Origin: Bryobacterales bacterium
GTDB lineage: Bacteria > Acidobacteriota > Terriglobia > Bryobacterales > UBA6623
Length of the DNA: 64,000 nucleotides
Assembly: GCA_028819235.1 (NCBI GenBank)
Contig: JAPPMC010000154.1
Location: 1 to 64,000 of the forward strand
Direction: 5' to 3'
A model generated the notes under the pieces. The model had not been told where the DNA came from, did no database searches, and saw only the letters and a program-made list of their open reading frames with translations. This document shows, piece by piece, positions 10,906-20,648 of the stretch. The translations under genes were made by a program, and so were the position numbers. Each line of letters opens with the position of its first letter. Position 1 is the stretch's first letter.

Positions 10906-12342
10906 ATGCCAGCGAAGCCAAGCCCAAGCGAGATGTCGCGACGCGCCATTCTGCGGCGCTCGGCGCTGAGCTTCGGGATGTTGGGGCTGGCGGGAATGGT
11001 CGCTCTCCCGACGAGGCGCGGCGCGGCAAGCACAACCGAACCGCTGGCCCCCCGGGAGCCGCACTTCCCGGCGCCGGCGAAGCGGGTCATCTTCCTGTTC
11101 ATGCACGGCGGCGTGTCGCACATCGACACCTTCGACCCCAAGCCGCGCCTGGACCGGGACGACGGAAAGCCCATGCCGATAGCGCTGGAACTGGCATTCT
11201 CGAGAAACCTCGGCAACCTGATGCGGTCGCCGTTCGAGTTCCGGCGACATGGCCAGAGCGGCATCCCCGTCAGCAGCCTGTTCCCGAACGTCGCCGGCTG
11301 CGTGGACGACCTGTGCGTGATCCGCTCGATGGTCGGCGACGGGGTAGACCACGGCGGGGCGATGCTGCAGCTGCACACCGGCTCCTTCACTTTCACGAGG
11401 CCCAGCGTGGGTTCGTGGGTCCTATACGGGCTCGGCACGGAGAACCGAAACCTGCCCGGCTTCGTGACCATTAAGCCGACCCTGTGGCACGGCGGGGCCA
11501 AGAACTGGGGGTCGGCGTTCCTGCCGGGCTCCTATCAGGGAACGCCCATCGGCAACTCGGCCGCCAGCCTGAACGAGCTCCGCGAGGCACCCATCGAGCA
11601 CCTCACGAACACGACGCGCACGCCCGGGCAGCAGAGGTATGAACTTGAGATGCTCGCTGAAATCAATAGGCTCCACCGCCTCGACAAGCGGCACGATCCC
11701 AGCCTGGAGGCGCGAATCCAGTCCATGGAGCTCGCGTTCCGAATGCAGATGGAGGCGCCCGAGGCCTTGTCTGTCGAGGGCGAGTCGGAAGCCACAAAGC
11801 AGCTCTACGGGATCGACGAAGAAGTGACCCGGGACTTCGGGTGGCAGTGCCTGCTGGCCCGCAGGCTGGCCGAGCGGGGAGTGCGCTTCATTCAGTGCTC
11901 GCACTCCGGCTTCGAGGAGAAGTGGGACCACCACAACGCGGTTGCGCGCCGGCACCATGCGAGCGCGCGCGAAGTGGACAAGCCCATAGCCGGCCTACTG
12001 AGGGATCTGAAGGCGCGTGGCATGCTCAGCGAGACGCTGGTCATCTGGGCGGGGGAGTTCGGCCGAACACCTTTCACAGACCAAGGAGACGGGCGGGACC
12101 ACAACCCGTACGGCTTCACGATCTGGATGGCTGGGGGAGGCTCGAGGCCGGGGACGGTCTACGGGGCCACGGACGAGTTTGGCTACCACGCGGTTGAGAA
12201 CCGCATGCACATCCACGACCTGCACGCGACGGTGCTGCACCTGATGGGGCTGGACCACACCAAGCTGACGTACCGCTTCGACGGGCGGGACTTCCGGCTC
12301 ACCGATGTGCATGGCAGAGTGGCTGAGGACATCTTGGCCTGA
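10906..12342 (+). CDS. DUF1501 domain-containing secreted protein
   Basis: Tat-like N-terminus (MSRRAILRRSALSFG), FMHGGVSHIDTFDPKP, WAGEFGRTP, GRDHNPYGF motifs; directly follows DUF1549/1553 gene. Confidence 0.93.
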   Translation: MPAKPSPSEMSRRAILRRSALSFGMLGLAGMVALPTRRGAASTTEPLAPREPHFPAPAKRVIFLFMHGGVSHIDTFDPKPRLDRDDGKPMPIALELAFSRNLGNLMRSPFEFRRHGQSGIPVSSLFPNVAGCVDDLCVIRSMVGDGVDHGGAMLQLHTGSFTFTRPSVGSWVLYGLGTENRNLPGFVTIKPTLWHGGAKNWGSAFLPGSYQGTPIGNSAASLNELREAPIEHLTNTTRTPGQQRYELEMLAEINRLHRLDKRHDPSLEARIQSMELAFRMQMEAPEALSVEGESEATKQLYGIDEEVTRDFGWQCLLARRLAERGVRFIQCSHSGFEEKWDHHNAVARRHHASAREVDKPIAGLLRDLKARGMLSETLVIWAGEFGRTPFTDQGDGRDHNPYGFTIWMAGGGSRPGTVYGATDEFGYHAVENRMHIHDLHATVLHLMGLDHTKLTYRFDGRDFRLTDVHGRVAEDILA

Positions 12343-12619
12343 GAGACGGCGGGCGTACGGGGGCGCGTTGCCGAGGAAGGCATGCGGGCGACTTCCCCGA
12401 AGACTGCCTGGAGCAGTTTCACCGGGACGGCCGGGACCGAGGGGACAGCCAAACCACCGATCCGGACGGTCGGGGTCCTGCTCTCGCCCGATACGGACAA
12501 GGTGCCCGGACCGGGCGCTACAACCGGTGCGTGGTGGTAACGGGACATCCGTGGGCGGCCAGCACGAAACGGCGCTGCCCGCAGGAAGGTCAGTTGGCGT
12601 TCTCTAGCACTCTCTAGAC

Positions 12620-12895
12620 GTGCCTCTAGCTCCTGTTTCGATAAGGCTGGATCCTGAAGTCCGCGAGCGCTTGAAGCGTCTTGCAAGAAACGTCAGAGGT
12701 CTGCGCACTGGCTGCCGCGTGACGCCGCCGTCCGCCAGAACATCGACCGCGGGGAGGCTCCTGAGGGGTTCCTCCAGCGGGGAGCGGTGGCATGACGGCA
12801 CTGCCAGGAGACCGGTCTGCACGTCACGGGCCAAGAGGTGGCGGCTTGGCTCACCACGTGGGTGACGGCGACGAGCCTGCACCGCCCAAGTGTCA
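12620..12895 (+). pseudogene. Frameshifted CopG/RHH-type antitoxin remnant
   Basis: Starts VSIRLDPEVRERLKRLARNVRG, then similarity moves to other frames (AAVRQNIDRGEAPEGFLQR; ETGLHVTGQEVAAWLTTWV), giving the expected antitoxin segments split over frames. Confidence 0.5.
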
Positions 12896-13327
12896 CAGCT
12901 GATCTGGACAGCGCTCGCACTCGACAACTTGCGGCGCCTGCGGGTATTCCTCCGCGTCAAGAGCCTAGCCGCGGCCCGGCACGCTGCGACCGTAATCGTC
13001 ACTGACATGGAAAGGCTTGCCCGCCACCCTCTGGTAGGCCGTCCTGCATCGGACCATCCAGAGTGTCGGGAACTGCCAATCGACTCTGGCAGCGCGGGAT
13101 ACCTGGCGCCGTGCCGCGTGCAAGACCGGAAAGTGGTCGTGCTCTCTTCACGGTCTGGCCGAGAATTGGACTATCGTCTGGGTCATTTAGCTCCGTTGAC
13201 GGCTGGCGGTCAGGGGCGGTCCAATAGCGGAGCTTGGCAGTCCCGCGGCGGGCGCCAGCCGCGCTCGGGGGCAGAGGGCACGCATACGGGGGACTTCCGG
13301 CGTGGGCACTGCTGGACTTCGGGCTGA
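12890..13327 (+). CDS. ParE/RelE-superfamily toxin-like protein
   Basis: NLRRLRVFLRVKSLAAARHAATVIVTDMERLARHPLVGRPASDHPECRELPIDSGSAGYLAPCRVQDRKVVVLSSRSGRELDYR follows the ParE pattern; conserved part ends near 13185, rest of ORF looks spurious. Confidence 0.6.
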   Translation: MSQLIWTALALDNLRRLRVFLRVKSLAAARHAATVIVTDMERLARHPLVGRPASDHPECRELPIDSGSAGYLAPCRVQDRKVVVLSSRSGRELDYRLGHLAPLTAGGQGRSNSGAWQSRGGRQPRSGAEGTHTGDFRRGHCWTSG

Positions 13328-13754
13328 GCGGCGTTGCAACTGCTGGCGGGCCGGTCGGGCTCGGGGGAACAGTTCACCAATTGGCTCTCGAGGCTCATGT
13401 GGACAAGTTCCGAAGCTTGGCGAGCTTGCGCGGTGCAGCTTTGGTGGGATACGCCCAGCTGGGCGTCGAACTCGGGGGGTGCGACCGTCGTGCGAATCTG
13501 TGATGAGGGCCAGAACGGTGCTCAGTAGCTTGCCGCTATTGGAAAGGCGGGCGGGGACATGTGATCACGTGCTGCTGGAGTCGAAGTCGGTAGTTTCGCG
13601 CCAGACGCCATGTCTTCTTCTCAAGAATCGCAAGGATCCTTGCGCATGGCTCACTTTGGACCTACCATGAGGTCGCCCTGTGCTTGAACGCGGGGCGAAC
13701 ACGAATTGGAGCGCACTGCGTTCCAAGCATGGGCAGTGAGGAAAGAGGGGCGCG

Positions 13755-16700
13755 ATGAACGCTATTAAGAAGACCGGATGGCTGACGGCCGTGGCATTGC
13801 TCGCTACAGCGGCAACGCACCTGTTCGGCCAAGCCGACACTACGCAGATCTCGGGTTTCGTCCGGGACGCCACCGAATCGGTGATCCCGGGAGCCGCCGT
13901 CACGATCACCAACGAGGCGACACAGCTGACGCGCGAAGTCCAGACTAACGAGTCGGGCTACTACGTGGCCTTGGCCCTGCCGCCGGGCTACTACACGGTC
14001 GCGGCGGAATCTGAGGGTTTCAAGAGGACGCTGAGGACGCAGAACAAGCTCGACTCCAACATCGCCATGCAGGTCGACCTGCGGCTGGAACTGGGCGAAG
14101 TGACCGAGTCCATCGAGGTCGCCGCGGAGGCCATCCAACTTCAGTCGGAGACCGCCACTGTCGGCCGCCTCGTCGAGGAGACGCAGATCAAGAACATCGT
14201 CCTCAACGGCCGCAACCCGCTGTTTCTCGCGCTGCTCAAGCCGGGGGTCACGTCGCGCTCGTCCATCGGGGGCTTCAGCTTCGGCTTGACAAGCGGTAGC
14301 CTGTCCATCAACGGGTCCCGTAGGCAGGACAACATCATCTCGTTCGACGGGGCCGTCAACATGCGGACCCGCTCGAACGGCACGAGCATCGGCACGGCGG
14401 ACCTGGAGACGGTGCAGGAGATCCAGATCCTGACGGCCAACTACAACGCCGAGTACGGACGAGGAATGGCCGGCCAGATCCGATTCGTCACGAAGAGCGG
14501 CAGTTCGGAGTTCCACGGGAGCCTCTACGAGTACTTCCGCAACAACGCCCTAGACGCCAACACGTGGTCGAGGAACCGCGCCGGGCAGGAGCGGCAGGCC
14601 GAGCGCTTCAATCAGTTCGGCTACGTCCTCTCGGGACCGGTCGTGCTGGGTCGATTCAATCGGAACCGCAACAAGATGTTCTGGCTGTGGAGCCAAGAGT
14701 GGGTCACTCGCCGACGGGAGAGGACCTCGATCATCACGGTGCCGTCGCTCCCGATGCGCAACGGGGACTTCTCCGAGCTGCTGTCGCCTGACAACACCTT
14801 CTTCGGCAGGGTGCGCAACGTGATCGACCCCGACTCGGGCGAGCCGTTCGCAAACAATATCGTTCCTCAGGCCAGGCTGAGCCGCAACGGACGCGGCTTC
14901 CTGGCGGCCTACCCGGATCCTGTCCCCGGCTTCCTGCAGGGCACCAACAACTTCATCCAGACACGGCCGCAGCCGGCGGACCAGCGCAAGGACACCGTCT
15001 CGATCGACTACAACATGGCCCACAACCAGAACCTGCGGTTCCGGCTCCAGAACTACAACTACTTCGAGCCGGAGGCCTTCCGCGGCGGAACGGACCGCGC
15101 CACCCGGACGATCGACCGCCCGAACCGCACCTACACGGCCAACCACATCTGGACGGTCTCGCCGACGCTGATCAACGAATTCCTGGCCTCGATCAGCTAT
15201 GACCGCGTCTACCTCGAGGTTCCGGTCACGTCCCGACTCGACCGCGGAACGTACGGCATCGACTACCCGTACATCTATCCGGAGCGGAAGGAGATCCCGA
15301 TCAAGATTCCGACCATCAACATCCAGAACATGGGGCGGGTGGACGGAGGGCCCTATCCCGCCTTTTCGTCAGGACCCATCTACCAGATCTCGAACAACAT
15401 CACGAAGATCGTGGGCAACCACTCGATCAAGTTCGGCGGTCGCTTCGAGAGGGCCGGCCAGAACGACTTCGACCAGATCAACGTGTCGGGCGTGCCGGGC
15501 GGCACCAACAACCAGAACGGACGGTTCGTGTTCGACGACCGGCGCTTGGGGGCGCCCTCGACTGGCGTGGCCGTCGCGAACGCGGCGGTGGGACTGTTTT
15601 CCACGTACGCCGAGATTGGCCAGCGGGCGTACACCCCGTACCGGGGGATCATGGGCGAGTTCTTCGTCCAGGACTCTTGGAAGCCCACTCCGGACCTGCG
15701 CATCGAGCTTGGTGTGCGGTACTCGGTAATGACACCGTACTTCTACAGCCTTTGGCGCAACATGGCGGTGTTCGATCCGGCCAGCTACGACCCTTCCAGA
15801 GCGGCCGTCATGGACCCCCAGACCGGCAACGTGATCGGCGGGGACCGTTACAACGGCGTCCGGATCCCCGGCAAGGGCTGGCCGGAAGCGGCGTTCGGTC
15901 GGGTCGCCATCGCGGACAGCGGGGAGTTCGACCACCTGTTCACGGGCGGCACGAAGTACTGGGGCCAGGTGCAGACCAGGGAGTTCCAGCCGCGCATCGG
16001 CATTGCGTACAAGATTTCGGACCGCAGCGTCGTGCGGGCCGGCCTCGGGCGGTACCTAGCCCGACCCGGAGTCGCCGACAACGTGTTCCTCGGCGGCAAC
16101 CCTCCCTTCCAGCCGATGGTCTCGGTGTCCGCCGGGCTGGCCGACAATCCCGGAGCGGGCGAAGCCACGGGCTTCCCCCAGTTCTTCATGACCCAGGATC
16201 CGGTCTACCGAATCCCCGCGTCCTACATGTGGAACATCTCCTTCCAGAGGGAGGTCGGATTCAAGACCCTTCTGGAGGTGGGCTACGTGGGGCGCACAGC
16301 CACTCACATGGAGCGTGTCCGGGACATCAATCAGTTGCCGCTGGGAACGCTGCTGAGGCCTGAGCTGGACGGCGTTAATCCGAACTACCTGCGCCAGTAC
16401 AAGGGCTTCGCCAACATCATCCTCGGCGAGAACGCGGCGCGGTCCGAGTACAACGGCCTGCAGTTCAACTTGACCAGGAGATTCAGCGACGGCCTCAGTT
16501 TCGGGGCCGCCTACACTTACTCCTCGTCGTGGGACAACGCCGACAATCGCCGGGACCGCATCTGGAACAGCGCGGACGATACCAACTTCTGGGGACCCGC
16601 GGACTACGACGTCCGGCATGCCTTGGTCCTGAACTGGGTCTACGAGGTGCCCCTCATGCGGAACTCCGCCAACCGAGTGGCCAAAGCCGTGGTAGGCGGA

Positions 16701-17183
16701 TGGACTGTTTCCGGTGTCATGCAGTATCAGACGGGATTCCCGCGAACGGTAGGCAGGAACAGCGACTACGCCGGAATCGGCGACAACTCGTTCCAGCCGT
16801 GGGAGGTCGGCGGCGACCCGAAGCTGCCCCGCAGCCAGCGGGGCTTCTCGCAGGGCCGCGGCGACGACGTGTACTTCTTCCGGACCACGACCTCGGGCGG
16901 CGACCGGCTCTTCAACGCGCCGGCGGCCGGCACGTTCTCGCAAACACAGCATCGGAACCAGTACATCCGGCAGCCGAACCGGCAGAGCTGGAACCTGGGA
17001 ATCTTCAAGGACTTCTCCGTGTCCGAAGGGCAAACGGTGACGCTGCGCTGCGAGATGTTCAATTTCCCGAACCACCCCAACTTCTCGAGCGTGAACACGA
17101 ACCCGGTCAGCGCGACCTTCGGCAAGGTGACTTCGAAGACTTCGAATCGCAACCTCCAGCTCAGCCTGCGCTACTCGTTCTAG
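13755..17183 (+). CDS. TonB-dependent receptor, Oar-like, with N-terminal carboxypeptidase-regulatory-like domain
   Basis: 1142 aa; signal peptide, ISGFVRDATESVIPGAAVTITNEAT, plug-like region, C-terminal beta-barrel ending in LSLRYSF. Confidence 0.92.
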   Translation: MNAIKKTGWLTAVALLATAATHLFGQADTTQISGFVRDATESVIPGAAVTITNEATQLTREVQTNESGYYVALALPPGYYTVAAESEGFKRTLRTQNKLDSNIAMQVDLRLELGEVTESIEVAAEAIQLQSETATVGRLVEETQIKNIVLNGRNPLFLALLKPGVTSRSSIGGFSFGLTSGSLSINGSRRQDNIISFDGAVNMRTRSNGTSIGTADLETVQEIQILTANYNAEYGRGMAGQIRFVTKSGSSEFHGSLYEYFRNNALDANTWSRNRAGQERQAERFNQFGYVLSGPVVLGRFNRNRNKMFWLWSQEWVTRRRERTSIITVPSLPMRNGDFSELLSPDNTFFGRVRNVIDPDSGEPFANNIVPQARLSRNGRGFLAAYPDPVPGFLQGTNNFIQTRPQPADQRKDTVSIDYNMAHNQNLRFRLQNYNYFEPEAFRGGTDRATRTIDRPNRTYTANHIWTVSPTLINEFLASISYDRVYLEVPVTSRLDRGTYGIDYPYIYPERKEIPIKIPTINIQNMGRVDGGPYPAFSSGPIYQISNNITKIVGNHSIKFGGRFERAGQNDFDQINVSGVPGGTNNQNGRFVFDDRRLGAPSTGVAVANAAVGLFSTYAEIGQRAYTPYRGIMGEFFVQDSWKPTPDLRIELGVRYSVMTPYFYSLWRNMAVFDPASYDPSRAAVMDPQTGNVIGGDRYNGVRIPGKGWPEAAFGRVAIADSGEFDHLFTGGTKYWGQVQTREFQPRIGIAYKISDRSVVRAGLGRYLARPGVADNVFLGGNPPFQPMVSVSAGLADNPGAGEATGFPQFFMTQDPVYRIPASYMWNISFQREVGFKTLLEVGYVGRTATHMERVRDINQLPLGTLLRPELDGVNPNYLRQYKGFANIILGENAARSEYNGLQFNLTRRFSDGLSFGAAYTYSSSWDNADNRRDRIWNSADDTNFWGPADYDVRHALVLNWVYEVPLMRNSANRVAKAVVGGWTVSGVMQYQTGFPRTVGRNSDYAGIGDNSFQPWEVGGDPKLPRSQRGFSQGRGDDVYFFRTTTSGGDRLFNAPAAGTFSQTQHRNQYIRQPNRQSWNLGIFKDFSVSEGQTVTLRCEMFNFPNHPNFSSVNTNPVSATFGKVTSKTSNRNLQLSLRYSF

Positions 17184-18277
17184 CGCAACACTCAGCGAGG
17201 CCGACAGCGCTTGCGCAGGCCGCGTCCGGTACCGGCGAGGATCCGTTTCGACAGGTCGGTGTCCCGCCGAAGAGACATCGAAGACGATTGGATTCCGGTA
17301 AGAGGGGACTCCCCGGTCCGCTGCGGAATACGGCGGGCACTCGTGCCGCACGGGCCGTCCTAGCGGTCGCCTACGCGACCCCGGTTGCAGTTCCGAGGCC
17401 CGAACAGATCGGACTCTGTCAGGGCAGCCTGCCTCGCGGTCCCGTTCGGGGACGGCGAGGCGGAGCTGTGGAGCACGCCCCTGCTGCACCGCAGCCGCCT
17501 GTGGTACGCGGCGCCGTCCTCGGCGGCAGCGGTGCAAGACTCTTCCCTGTTGGAATGCGGCGCTTGTCGCCGCTGCCTGGATGCTCGGCCGTGATGCGGT
17601 CAATTCAATTCCGAGGACATGCGTTCGGGGCAAAATCACGTCGGGTGCAGGATTCGCCACCTCAGCCCCTCTTGAGCTCCCACCTGCCCACTACCCCGGA
17701 CCAGGAAGAGAAGGGTCCCTAATGGCTCAGCTGCGATGCCCTGACCGGCGACCCCCGCGATCCGCCTTCAGGACGCAGAATGCTCGAACCGTCCCCCCGG
17801 CTACGGCGGCGCAGGTATCGCCGAACCTTGATGACGGACAAGCTGCCGAAGAGATCACAGAAGAAGGCCAATGCCACCCAGCGGGCGACGCAGATGGCGG
17901 GCATGCGGAAGTAGCCGGGCGTTTGGCTGTCGTGCGACCGCCTGCGCATCCAAGTCCGAGAAGGCGGTCAACAAACTCGTCACCGACGGCGAGGGTCTGC
18001 CGGCCTTCACCGACTGCCCGCCGAGAACCGGCCGCACTTGCGCACGACCAGTCCTGTGCGCATCGCCCGTCAGTCCGCAGGTCCGACTGGTCGTAGAGCA
18101 CGGCCACCCACGATCGTGGCGGCACGACGCCCAGCCGCAATCCAGGAGGGTCGACTTGGGCTCTCGCTGCCACCCGCACCGTTTGTCGCACGGCACTCAA
18201 CTCCACCGACGGCCCTCCTCCTGTGCGCGGACCTTCGTCCCAGGGCCCAATGGGCGCTGATACACTTCAAACCTGAG

Positions 18278-19513
18278 GTGCACAGGCTCGCCACACTGAA
18301 AGTCTCCCTGCTTCTGGTCGCGGCACTCTCGGCCAACGACCTGCGAGAAGCGGCTGAAGCTCTGGGACGGAATGACTTCGCCGCGGCAGTGCCGTACCTT
18401 CGCGCGGCGCTTGCGGATGATCCCGAGAACGTCAACGCGCGGTTCAACCTGGCATACGCGCTGCAGTCGACCGGAGACGCGGACGGCGCAATCCGGCAGT
18501 ACTCACTTATCGCTAGTCGCCAGCCGGATCTGGTGGAGGCCCGCCAAAACCTGGCGACCTTGCTGATGCAGGCCGGTCGTTTCGGCGAGGCGGCGGAAGC
18601 ATACAGCGCCATAGCCGCGGCCAATCCGGACGACCCGGCCCCGCGCATGCTCGCGGCAATGGCGACGGAGCGGGCGGGCCCACCCAAGGCTGTGGTGGCG
18701 GCCTATCGTCACGTCCTTGAGCTCGACCCCAGCAGCTTGGATGCGCGCCTCGGCCTGGCGCGCTCGCTCGAGGCGTCGGGAATGCTCCTGGAAGCCGTCG
18801 AGGAATACCTCCGGATCGCTGACTCGACACCGCACGCGGATCAGGCCCTCCTGAACCTAGCGGAGCGACTTGAGCAGTCCGGCCAACCGGACACCGCGCT
18901 CGATATCTATCGGCGCCATGCCTCGATGAACCCTGATGATCCAGCAGTACAGGAGGATCTCGGACTCCTGCTGCTGGAGAAAGGCGCGACCGTCGAGGCC
19001 ATTGGATTCCTCGAGCGGTCGGTGAGCGCGGATCCCACGGGCCGTAGGCACTCTGCCCTTGCAGAGGCTTATCGCCGCTCGGGGCGCCCGGAAGCGGCGC
19101 ATGAGCAGCTACGCCTGGCCGCCGAGGCCGATCCGGGGAACGCCTCCGGACGCCTGCGCTACGGCAGTTCCCTGCTGCAGCGGCAAGAGTTCGAAGGCGC
19201 GGCGCGCGAGTATCTGGCTGCCGCCGAGGCGGACCGCAGTCAGCCGGAGGCCTGGAACGGGCTGGCCTTCGCCATGTACCGCCTGAACAACTTCCCTGCC
19301 GCACTGCGCGCACTGTCAGAATCAGCCAAGCTGGTTCCGCCTGCGGCCGCCAGCGTATATCTGAGGGCAATCTGCCAAGACAACCTGCAGCTGTACGAGG
19401 AGGCCCGAGACAGCTACCGGGCGTTCTTGGCCATGCAGCCGGGAATGGAGGACGAGGTCTGGAAGGCCACCCAGCGGCTGAAGACGATCGAGAAGGTCCT
19501 GAAAAAGCGGTGA
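18278..19513 (+). CDS. Tetratricopeptide repeat protein, probably secreted/periplasmic
   Basis: Multiple TPR units (NVNARFNLAYALQSTGDADGAIRQY...). ORF opens at 18038 but an in-frame GTG at 18278 gives a signal-like N-terminus (VHRLATLKVSLLLVAALSA). Confidence 0.88.
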   Translation: MHRLATLKVSLLLVAALSANDLREAAEALGRNDFAAAVPYLRAALADDPENVNARFNLAYALQSTGDADGAIRQYSLIASRQPDLVEARQNLATLLMQAGRFGEAAEAYSAIAAANPDDPAPRMLAAMATERAGPPKAVVAAYRHVLELDPSSLDARLGLARSLEASGMLLEAVEEYLRIADSTPHADQALLNLAERLEQSGQPDTALDIYRRHASMNPDDPAVQEDLGLLLLEKGATVEAIGFLERSVSADPTGRRHSALAEAYRRSGRPEAAHEQLRLAAEADPGNASGRLRYGSSLLQRQEFEGAAREYLAAAEADRSQPEAWNGLAFAMYRLNNFPAALRALSESAKLVPPAAASVYLRAICQDNLQLYEEARDSYRAFLAMQPGMEDEVWKATQRLKTIEKVLKKR

Positions 19514-19962
19514 TGCGGGGAATTTGCCTGATCGCGTTGGCGGCTATTGTGAGCGCCACCTGGCCCTCTGCAGCCCAAGATTCCGGTCTCGAGCGAATCA
19601 CGGCCATACAAGAGATGACTCAGCGGGCTCGCAAGGCTCTCGACTTCGCGGCAGCGCGCCTCGAGGCCGCGGCGAAGGCCTACGGGGCCGACGAGGTGGA
19701 GTCAGGCCGAAAGGCCCTGGACGAAGTCGGCGCGGCCGTCGAACTGGCGGTTGAGTCGCTAGAGGCGACCGGCAAGCATCCCAGGCGCAATCCGCGCCAC
19801 TTCAAGAATGCGGAGATCCGAACGCGGAGGCTGCTGCGGCAGATCCGCCAGCTGCGCCAGAGTGCCCATATGGCCGACCATCCCGACATCGACCGCCTGA
19901 TCGAGCGTGTAGAGGAGGGGAACAGCAAGCTCCTGCTTGGAATCATGAGCCCCAAGGGCTAG
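19513..19962 (+). CDS. Small secreted helical protein of unknown function
   Basis: Signal peptide MRGICLIALAAIVSATWPSAAQ; helical/charged mature part; start overlaps upstream stop (TGATG). Confidence 0.75.
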   Translation: MRGICLIALAAIVSATWPSAAQDSGLERITAIQEMTQRARKALDFAAARLEAAAKAYGADEVESGRKALDEVGAAVELAVESLEATGKHPRRNPRHFKNAEIRTRRLLRQIRQLRQSAHMADHPDIDRLIERVEEGNSKLLLGIMSPKG

Positions 19963-19974
19963 AGTGAGGGGGGC

Positions 19975-20640
19975 ATGAGACTCGGACTGCTGGTGCTGGC
20001 GATGGTTTGGGCCACGGGTGCGGCTTCAGGCCAAGAGCTGCCCGGGAGCCGCGAGTTCCTCACGGACTATGAGATCGACGTCCTTCGCGAGAGGCAGGAC
20101 ATCAAGCTAAGGCTGGAAGCCTACTCGAAGTTCGCGGCGCTGCGACTCGAGCTTGTGGAGCAGCTGCTGGCCAAGCCCGAGCCGGGCCGCGGCGCCAAGG
20201 TCCACCGCTCCCTGTCTGAGTACAGTTCGATCATCGAGGCCATCGATGACGTCATCGACGATGCCCTGCTCCGCAATCGGGACGTGAGCAAGGCCCTCAC
20301 CGGAGTGCTGGAGGCGGAGCAGCGGTTTTCGGCCCGGCTGGCGAGGATAGCTGGCGAGCCGCAAGACGATGCCTGGCGGTACCAGTTTGTACTCGAGGAC
20401 GCGATCGACATCACCCGGGACAGCGCCGAACTGCTCGCCGAGGATCTCGGAATCCGCAAGGGAAAGCTCTTGGTCGACGAGGAGCAGCAACGCCGCCGCA
20501 ACCTTGAGAGCATGGCGCCCGATCGGCGCAAGGAAGCAAAGCAGGCTGCCCAGGAGGAAGCCGACGACCAGGCCGAACGGGACAGCAAGCGCCCCTCCCT
20601 GCTGCGGCCCGGCGAGAAGCTGGGCTCCAAGGGGCGCTAA
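19975..20640 (+). CDS. Secreted helical protein of unknown function
   Basis: Signal peptide MRLGLLVLAMVWATGAASGQ; long helical region and charged C-terminus; third gene of the TPR operon. Confidence 0.78.
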   Translation: MRLGLLVLAMVWATGAASGQELPGSREFLTDYEIDVLRERQDIKLRLEAYSKFAALRLELVEQLLAKPEPGRGAKVHRSLSEYSSIIEAIDDVIDDALLRNRDVSKALTGVLEAEQRFSARLARIAGEPQDDAWRYQFVLEDAIDITRDSAELLAEDLGIRKGKLLVDEEQQRRRNLESMAPDRRKEAKQAAQEEADDQAERDSKRPSLLRPGEKLGSKGR

Positions 20641-20648
20641 GGCAGCGA

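Noticed and set aside
15369-17660. Long minus-strand ORFs opposite the first TonB receptor (188 and 534 aa)
   Set aside because: Shadow ORFs of a strongly supported plus-strand gene.
17700-18200. Minus-strand ORFs possibly derived from a transposase
   Set aside because: I tried to match the three frames to IS4-like C-termini, but no consistent motif or inverted repeats were found.
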